Assembly (NCBI RefSeq): GCF_004362855.1
Contig: NZ_SNXW01000001.1
Span: forward strand, 494,121 to 558,120
DNA length: 64,000 nucleotides
DNA from: Aquabacterium commune
Lineage (GTDB): Bacteria > Pseudomonadota > Gammaproteobacteria > Burkholderiales > Burkholderiaceae_C
Reading direction: 5' to 3'
The notes under the pieces were generated by a model. It was not told where the DNA came from. It ran no database searches and worked only from the letters and a program-made list of their open reading frames with translations. This document shows, in pieces, positions 58,441 through 64,000 of this stretch. Position numbers and translations under genes: made by a program. Positions within the stretch are counted from its first letter, which is position 1. Every line of letters begins with the position of its first letter.

Positions 58441-59241
58441 ATGACCCACCGCCTGCCCCCACCCTTGCGCGCACGCTGTCTCCTGGCCGGCTGGCCCACC
58501 TTGGCGCTGACATGGGTGTTGCCATGGACCATGGTGGCCTGCGCGCCCATCGGCCCCCGACAGCACGATGCCCCGGTGGACCCGGCCGTGTGCAGCGCGG
58601 GCCTGGGCCCGGCGGAAAACACCCGCCTGGCCGCCATCGAGCAGGTCCTGCGCGATGGCAAGCCCTATGCCGCCCTGGCCCAGCTCGACGCCATGCGCAG
58701 CGAGGCACCGGGCGTGCAATTGGTGCGCGCCGATGCGCTGCGCCGCATCGACCGGCCCCACGAAGCGGCTGCGCTCTACCAACAGCTGCTGTCGGGCTGC
58801 CAAAGCGCCCAGGCCCACCATGGCCTGGGGCTGCTGCTGGCCAACCAAGGCAAGCTGAGCGAGGGCCTCACCCACCTGCAGGCCGCCCGCACCGCCGCCC
58901 CCACCGACGTGCGCGTGCGCAACGACCTGGGCTACGCCCTGCTGCTGGCCAACCGCCCAGACGAGGCCCGCTTCGAACTCCTGACCGTGCTGGACCTCAG
59001 CCCCCGCGAACCCCGCGCCTCGCGCAACCTCGTGCTGCTGACGATGCGCGAAGGCCGCCCTGAAAAGGCCCGCGAGCTGGCCGCCAGCCTGGGCCTGGAC
59101 GCCGCCACGCTGGAGCGCCTGGGCCAGCAGGCCAGCCAGTCCCAGGCGGCGCCGCCCCTGCCCGAGCCGGCGCCCACGCTGGTCGCCCCCCCCCTGCCCG
59201 CCAACGCCGCCAACATCGTCAAAGAACCCGCACGACCATGA
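58441..59241 (+). CDS. tadD: TPR lipoprotein TadD
   Basis: A TPR-containing lipoprotein needed for Tad pilus assembly, probably for secretin placement. The 266-residue product has a long signal with a lipobox-like VACA (Cys near residue 34), TPR units from about residue 60 to 200 (AAALYQQLLSGCQSAQAHHG, DVRVRNDLGYALLLANRPDE) and a Pro/Ala-rich C-terminal tail. Starts four bases after tadC; its stop overlaps the DUF3613 gene start. Confidence 0.85.
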   Translation: MTHRLPPPLRARCLLAGWPTLALTWVLPWTMVACAPIGPRQHDAPVDPAVCSAGLGPAENTRLAAIEQVLRDGKPYAALAQLDAMRSEAPGVQLVRADALRRIDRPHEAAALYQQLLSGCQSAQAHHGLGLLLANQGKLSEGLTHLQAARTAAPTDVRVRNDLGYALLLANRPDEARFELLTVLDLSPREPRASRNLVLLTMREGRPEKARELAASLGLDAATLERLGQQASQSQAAPPLPEPAPTLVAPPLPANAANIVKEPARP

Positions 59242-59591
59242 CCACGACGCCCATCCCCCACCGCCTGCGCACGGCGCTTGGTGTGCTCGCCCTGCTGCCG
59301 CTGGCCTGGGCCCAGGGCACGGCCCACGCAGACACCCAAGCCGACACCCCAACCGCTGACGGCAGCGCCCAGCACGGGTCGGCACAAACTGCGCCCGCCG
59401 CCCCCGCACCCGCAACGGGCGTCATCACCCGCCAGTGGGTCAACGCCCAGGGCCAGCGCGAGCAAGCCTCGGCCACCCGCCAGACGCTGTCCGGCCCGGT
59501 GATGCGCCGCGTCCACGACCGCTACCTCAAGAGCTTCGAAACCGAGGTCCCCACGCGTTTGAGGGACACCGAATCCTTCGGCAAGCGCTAA
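59238..59591 (+). CDS. DUF3613 domain protein of the Tad locus
   Basis: A 117-residue exported protein: signal peptide (about 1-30, ending AHA-DTQ), a low-complexity Ala/Pro/Thr region, and the C-terminal DUF3613 motif GPVMRRVHDRYLKSFETEVP. Small DUF3613 proteins are found next to tadD/tadG in beta- and gammaproteobacterial Tad loci; function is unknown. Start overlaps the tadD stop as ATGA. Periplasmic location is inferred from the signal peptide. Confidence 0.75.
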   Translation: MTTTPIPHRLRTALGVLALLPLAWAQGTAHADTQADTPTADGSAQHGSAQTAPAAPAPATGVITRQWVNAQGQREQASATRQTLSGPVMRRVHDRYLKSFETEVPTRLRDTESFGKR

Positions 59592-59603
59592 CCTGTCCAC
59601 ACC

Positions 59604-61193
59604 ATGAACCGCCGCATCCGCTTCACGCCCAGCACCCGAACCCACCAGGGTGGCGGGATCAGCGTGCTCGCGGCGCTGACCCTGATCCTCGCCCTGATGT
59701 TCACCGGCCTGGCCCTGGACACCGGCCGGCTGTGGATGGCCAAGCGCGAACTGCAGCGCTCCGCCGACATGGCCGCACTCGCCGCCGCCCGCTACACCGG
59801 TTGTGGCACCACGGCGCTCCAGGCCTCGCAAGCGGCCCAAAATGCCCTGAGCAAGAACAAGCTTGCCGGTTACACCCTGACGGTGCAGCGTGGCGTGGCC
59901 GGGGTGGAAGCCACCACCCGCTACAACGCTTTCACGCCGCAAGACAACGAACTGAGCAACGCCGCGCAGGTCACGGTCAAGCAATCGGTGCCGTCCAGCA
60001 TCATGGCCGGTGGCCTGCTCGACGACAGCGTCACGCTGATGCAAGCCACGGCCACGGCCAAGGGCGGCCCGCCGGCGGCCACCTTCTCGATTGGCAGCTT
60101 CGCCAGCATCACGCAGAACCAGGCGAACTTCATCAATGCGCTGTTCCGCGGCATCCTGGGCAACAGCAGCCTCAACCTGGGCGTGGCCGCCCTGACCGAC
60201 CTGGCTGGCACATCGGTCAACCTGGCCGCACTGCAGGCCGCGGCGGGTGCGGCCACCATCGAAGAACTGCTCAACCGCCAGGTGCCCCTGAGCCAGTTGC
60301 TGCAGTGGCTGGCCACGTCCTCGCCCTCTGCCACGGCGGCCAGTTCGCTGAGCCAGCTGGGCTCGGTGTCGCTGAACTCGGGGCTCACGGTGCGCCTGCG
60401 CGATGTGCTGAACGTGCAGGTCCCGGCCAGCACCGCGACCGCCTCGGTGGACATCAATGTGCTCGACCTCGTGCAGACCAGCCTGCTGGTGGGCAAGGGC
60501 AAGGGGCTCATCAACATCGGGCTGAACATCGCGGGCGTGGGCGGCATCAGCCTGAACCTGCTGAACCCGCCCAAGATCGCGGTGGGGCCGGCGGGCAAGT
60601 CGCTGAGCGGGGCTTGGTGCACGGCCACGCAATCGGCGCAGTTTTCGCTCAAGGTCGGGCTAAATCCACTGAAGCTGGGCTTGGTGGACATGGCCTTGTT
60701 CCTGGACCTGCTGTCCACCTCGGGGCACCTGGCCTCCTTGAACATCGCCCCTGGCAACAACACGGGCCAGTTGGAAGTCGGCAGCACGCTGATCGGCCTG
60801 CGCCTGCGCAACAACGCCGACACCAACCTGGCCTCCGTCGGATTTGGCCTGGTGCAAGTGGGCCTCAACCTGCCCGTCGGTCAGGCCACTGGCGCCACGG
60901 CGCCGTTCACCGTGATCTCGGATGCGAGCTTGCCCATGACGGTTCAAACCAGCGGCGTGGGCAGCGGCACCATCTCGGGCCTGATCGGCCAAGACACCAG
61001 CCTGATCGTCAAGGTGCTTGGGTTGGGTGGCGATCTTTTTGCGCCGTTGGTCAACCTGGTGGTGTCGCCCCTGCTTGGCCTGGTCGGCGAGGGCCTCATC
61101 GAACCCCTGCTGCAGCTCTTTGGCTTCGACATCGGCCTGGTCAAAGTCCGCCTGATCGACATCGACGCGGCCAAGCCAGTGCTCATCCTCTGA
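59604..61193 (+). CDS. tadG: TadG-like pilus assembly protein
   Basis: A 529-residue TadG-type protein. The N terminus has the Tad domain hydrophobic helix (GGGISVLAALTLILALMF, then GLALDTGRLWMAKRELQRSA), which anchors it in the inner membrane and resembles a pseudopilin segment. The rest is a long beta-rich, Leu/Ser/Gly-rich periplasmic region with many repeating hydrophobic motifs (for instance GLINIGLNIAGVGGISLNLL). No von Willebrand MIDAS motif is obvious, unlike larger TadG proteins. Last gene of the Tad locus; it ends eight bases before the convergent dnaE stop. Confidence 0.82.
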   Translation: MNRRIRFTPSTRTHQGGGISVLAALTLILALMFTGLALDTGRLWMAKRELQRSADMAALAAARYTGCGTTALQASQAAQNALSKNKLAGYTLTVQRGVAGVEATTRYNAFTPQDNELSNAAQVTVKQSVPSSIMAGGLLDDSVTLMQATATAKGGPPAATFSIGSFASITQNQANFINALFRGILGNSSLNLGVAALTDLAGTSVNLAALQAAAGAATIEELLNRQVPLSQLLQWLATSSPSATAASSLSQLGSVSLNSGLTVRLRDVLNVQVPASTATASVDINVLDLVQTSLLVGKGKGLINIGLNIAGVGGISLNLLNPPKIAVGPAGKSLSGAWCTATQSAQFSLKVGLNPLKLGLVDMALFLDLLSTSGHLASLNIAPGNNTGQLEVGSTLIGLRLRNNADTNLASVGFGLVQVGLNLPVGQATGATAPFTVISDASLPMTVQTSGVGSGTISGLIGQDTSLIVKVLGLGGDLFAPLVNLVVSPLLGLVGEGLIEPLLQLFGFDIGLVKVRLIDIDAAKPVLIL

Positions 61194-61201
61194 GCTCAGG
61201 T

Positions 61202-64000
61202 TCAGCCCTCCCCATACACCACCTGCGCGCTCGCCTGCGGCATCAGTTCCTTGCAGCGCAGCAGCGCCTGCTCGCTCGGGAAGACGCGGGCGGTGTCGCC
61301 CAACTCCAGCTCGGCGCGGGCTGACAGTTCGGGCGTGCGGCGCTCCACCACCACGCGGATGGGCAGGCCCTGCACGCTCTCGGGCAGGTCGGGCTGAGGC
61401 GCCGGCACGCGCCGCGCCGGGAACTCGCGCAGCAGCTCGGCCACCGGCAGCTGCGTGCCATGGGCCTGCAAGCGCACGAAGCGCGCGAACTTGCAGCGCG
61501 CCGTGGCCAGGCTCATCACCTGCTGGACGTTCAGGCGCAGGCCACCCGAAAAGCGGTCGTTCTGCACCTTGCCCGTGATCACCACCAGCTCGTCGTCCTT
61601 GAGCAGGTCCTTGTTGGCGTCCAGCGTGTCCTGGTTGGCCACGGCCTCGATCACATCGCTCTTGTCGTCGAGTTTGAAGATGGCCACGCGGCCACGCGCA
61701 CCGTTGATGACGCGCAGCTCGCTGACGATGCCGGCCACCACCTGCGGGTCGCGGCTGTCCTTCAAATCACCGATGCGCTGGCGGGCAAAGCGCCGCACCT
61801 CGGACTCGGCCTCGTCGAACAGGTGGCCCGAGAGGTAGAAACCGATGGCCGTTTTTTCCAGCGACAGGCGCTCTTTCAGCGTCCAGGGTTCGGCCGTCAC
61901 CAGCTCGGGCTCGTTGGTGGAGGCGGCATGGCTGTCGCCGAAGTCGAACAGGCCGCCCTGGTCGGCATTGGCCACGAGGGTGTCGCCGTACTCGAAGGCC
62001 AGGCCCACGCTGGCCAGCAGGCTGGCGCGGTGGGGCTCCAGCGCGTCGAAGGCACCCGCCTTGATGAGCGCCTCGGCCACCCGCTTGTTGACCTGCTTGC
62101 GGTCCACCCGCGCGCAGAAATCGAAGAAGCTTTTGAACGGGCCATTCTCTTTGCGCTCGCGCACCAAGGCCTCGATCGCGCCCTGGCCCGTGCCTTTGAC
62201 CGCGCCCAGCGCATAGCAGATGGTCTTCTTGCCCGTGGGCACGAAGCGCCACTCGCCCTGGTTCACATCGGGCGGCGTGAAGGTGATGCCGAAGTTCTGC
62301 GTGGCATCGTCGTGGAAGATCTTGAGCTTGTCCGTGTCGTCACTCGACACGCTCATGTTCCCGGAGAAGAACTCGGCCGTGTAGTGCGCCTTCAGCCAGG
62401 CCGTGTGGTACGCCAGCAAGGCGTAAGCGGCGGCGTGCGACTTGTTGAAGCCGTAGCCCGCGAACTTCTCCATCAGGTCGAAGATCTCGTTGGCCAGCGG
62501 CGCTTCGATGCCGTTCTTGGCCGCACCGGCCGCGAAGATCGAGCGGTGCTCGGCCATCTCCTCGACCTTCTTCTTGCCCATGGCCCGGCGCAGCATGTCG
62601 GCGCCGCCCAGTGAGTAGCCCCCCACCTTCTGGGCCACCTGCATCACCTGCTCCTGATAGACCATGATGCCGTAGGTCTCTTCGAGCACCGAGGCCATCA
62701 GGGGGTGCGGGTACTCCACGGCTTCGCGGCCGTGCTTGCGCGCGCAGAAGGACGGGATCAGGTCCATCGGGCCCGGTCGGTAGAGCGCCACCAGCGCGAT
62801 GATGTCCTCGAAGACGCTGGGCTTGGCGTCGCGCAGCATCCCTTGCATGCCGCGGGATTCCAGCTGGAACACGGCCACGGTCTTGCCCTCGGACAGCAGC
62901 CGGTAGGCGGCCGCGTCGTCGAGCGGGATCTTGGCGAAATCGAAGTCTTTCTGATCGGGGTGGCGCGCGACGATGTAGTCCTTGGCCAGCTCCAGGATGG
63001 TCAGCGTGGCCAGGCCCAGGAAGTCGAACTTCACCAGGCCGATGGCTTCGACGTCGTCCTTGTCGTACTGGCTCACGGCCGAGTCGCTGCCCGGCTGCTG
63101 GTAGAGCGGGCAGAAGTCGGTGATCTTGCCCGGCGCGATCAGCACGCCCCCCGCGTGCATGCCGATGTTGCGCACCATGCCTTCGACGCGCGTGGCCAGC
63201 TCCAACAGCGAGGCCACCTCTTCTTCGGCGGCTTCGCGCTGCTCCAGTTCGGGCGCTTCCTTGCGAGCGTAGATGATGCCGGGGTCGGGCTCGGCGGGCA
63301 CCTTGGCCAAGGTCACGGTCTTGCCCGGTGGCGCGGGGATCAGCTTGGCGATGCTGTCCACGTGGCCATAGCCCATGCCCAGCACGCGGCCCACGTCGCG
63401 CAGCGCGGCCTTGGCGGCCATGGTGCCGAAGGTGGCGATCTGCGAGACAGCGTCGCGGCCATAGCGGTCCTTCACGTAGTCGATGACGCGGTCGCGGTTG
63501 CCCTGGCAGAAGTCGATGTCGAAGTCGGGCATCGAGACGCGTTCCGGGTTCAGGAAGCGCTCGAACAGCAGGTTGTATTTCAGCGGGTCGAGGTCGGTGA
63601 TCTTCAGCGCGTAAGCCACCAGCGAGCCTGCGCCCGAGCCCCGGCCCGGCCCCACCGGGCAGCCGTTGTTCTTGGCCCAGTTGATGAAGTCCTGCACGAT
63701 GAGGAAGTAGCCGGGGAAGCCCATCTTCAGGATCGTGTTGACCTCGAAGTCCAGGCGCTCGACATAGTGGGCGCGCTGCGCGTTGCGCTCGTCTTCGTTC
63801 GGGTAGAGCTGCAGCAGGCGCTCTTCCAGACCGATGTGGGACAGCTCGCGGAAGTAGTCCTCCATGGGCTGGGGCTGGCCATCCGCCATGATCGGCGTCG
63901 GGAAATTCGGCAGTTGAGGCTTGCCCAGCACCAGCGTCAGCGCACAGCGCCGCGCAATGGCCACGGTGTTGGCAATCGCCGAGGGGATGTCGGCGAACAG
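61202..64000 (-). CDS. dnaE: DNA polymerase III alpha subunit, C-terminal 932 residues
   Basis: The replicative polymerase catalytic subunit. The frame is open to the right edge, so the N-terminal PHP domain lies outside; the visible part starts within it or just after (LFADIPSAIANTVAIARR). Seen are the polymerase core with catalytic aspartates in MPDFDIDFCQGNRD, the palm and fingers (VGPGRGSGAGSLVAYAL, YQEQVMQVAQKVGGYSLGGAD, FNKSHAAAYALLAYHTAWLK), the helix-hairpin-helix region, and the OB domain with VAGIVSELRVINGARGRVAI. This is DnaE1, not the shorter DnaE2. Convergent with the Tad locus. Confidence 0.95.
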   Translation of the reverse strand: MFADIPSAIANTVAIARRCALTLVLGKPQLPNFPTPIMADGQPQPMEDYFRELSHIGLEERLLQLYPNEDERNAQRAHYVERLDFEVNTILKMGFPGYFLIVQDFINWAKNNGCPVGPGRGSGAGSLVAYALKITDLDPLKYNLLFERFLNPERVSMPDFDIDFCQGNRDRVIDYVKDRYGRDAVSQIATFGTMAAKAALRDVGRVLGMGYGHVDSIAKLIPAPPGKTVTLAKVPAEPDPGIIYARKEAPELEQREAAEEEVASLLELATRVEGMVRNIGMHAGGVLIAPGKITDFCPLYQQPGSDSAVSQYDKDDVEAIGLVKFDFLGLATLTILELAKDYIVARHPDQKDFDFAKIPLDDAAAYRLLSEGKTVAVFQLESRGMQGMLRDAKPSVFEDIIALVALYRPGPMDLIPSFCARKHGREAVEYPHPLMASVLEETYGIMVYQEQVMQVAQKVGGYSLGGADMLRRAMGKKKVEEMAEHRSIFAAGAAKNGIEAPLANEIFDLMEKFAGYGFNKSHAAAYALLAYHTAWLKAHYTAEFFSGNMSVSSDDTDKLKIFHDDATQNFGITFTPPDVNQGEWRFVPTGKKTICYALGAVKGTGQGAIEALVRERKENGPFKSFFDFCARVDRKQVNKRVAEALIKAGAFDALEPHRASLLASVGLAFEYGDTLVANADQGGLFDFGDSHAASTNEPELVTAEPWTLKERLSLEKTAIGFYLSGHLFDEAESEVRRFARQRIGDLKDSRDPQVVAGIVSELRVINGARGRVAIFKLDDKSDVIEAVANQDTLDANKDLLKDDELVVITGKVQNDRFSGGLRLNVQQVMSLATARCKFARFVRLQAHGTQLPVAELLREFPARRVPAPQPDLPESVQGLPIRVVVERRTPELSARAELELGDTARVFPSEQALLRCKELMPQASAQVVYGEG

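Overview
The window is chromosomal DNA of a high-GC Gram-negative betaproteobacterium, most likely order Burkholderiales and close to the Comamonadaceae/Sphaerotilaceae (Aquabacterium, Ideonella or Leptothrix type). This rests on the classical pilMNOPQ-aroK locus divergent from a class A penicillin-binding protein, two Burkholderiales-type trimeric porins, the ribF-ileS-lspA cluster, a PEP-CTERM protein pair and GC-rich codon use throughout. The genus assignment is inference. I see no insertion sequence, prophage, integron or CRISPR array; genes are packed closely and often overlap by ATGA. Both window ends cut genes: aroK at the left (5' end only) and dnaE at the right (3' part only).

Layout. 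1-5243 (minus): pilM-N-O-P-Q-aroK, the inner-membrane alignment complex and secretin of type IVa pili. 5487-9812: mrcA/ponA, cyaY, lptM and lysA. 9974-12679 (minus): two paralogous general porins. 12896-16082: ruvB, tusA-cysM, a tRNA-Leu(CAA) and a rhomboid protease. 16045-20409 (minus): an EamA transporter, two paralogous DUF4394 PEP-CTERM proteins and a DUF2189 membrane protein. 20545-31673 (minus): a class V aminotransferase, an RND efflux pair, lspA, ileS, ribF and an RsuA-like pseudouridine synthase. 31717-36564: an MBL hydrolase, an aspartyl protease, a YajQ protein, murB, a CsgG-like lipoprotein and a small secreted protein. 36733-41603: ppnP, argG, an M48 membrane peptidase and a PA0069-type radical SAM protein whose start codon is abutted by a perfect LexA-type box. 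41660-50182: a two-component system divergent from an acyl-CoA ligase / DUF485-ActP symporter / acyl-CoA dehydrogenase group. 50424-61193 (plus): a complete-looking but compact Tad (Flp/type IVc) pilus locus. 61202-64000 (minus): dnaE.

How it fits together. The window carries two separate pilus systems: the core of the twitching type IVa machine at the left and a Tad adhesion pilus at the right, plus a CsgG-like outer-membrane lipoprotein, so surface attachment is a recurrent theme. LspA processes lipoproteins such as PilP, LptM and TadD, all encoded here. The acyl-CoA ligase, acetate-type symporter and acyl-CoA dehydrogenase form a plausible carboxylate uptake and oxidation module controlled by the divergent sensor/regulator pair. 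Most of the rest is housekeeping. The most testable novel points are the LexA box on the radical SAM gene, the TadZ-like protein without a recognisable P-loop, the Lys/Ala/Pro extensions on ArgG and neighbours, and the palindromic or repeated operator-like sites at the porin and PEP-CTERM genes.
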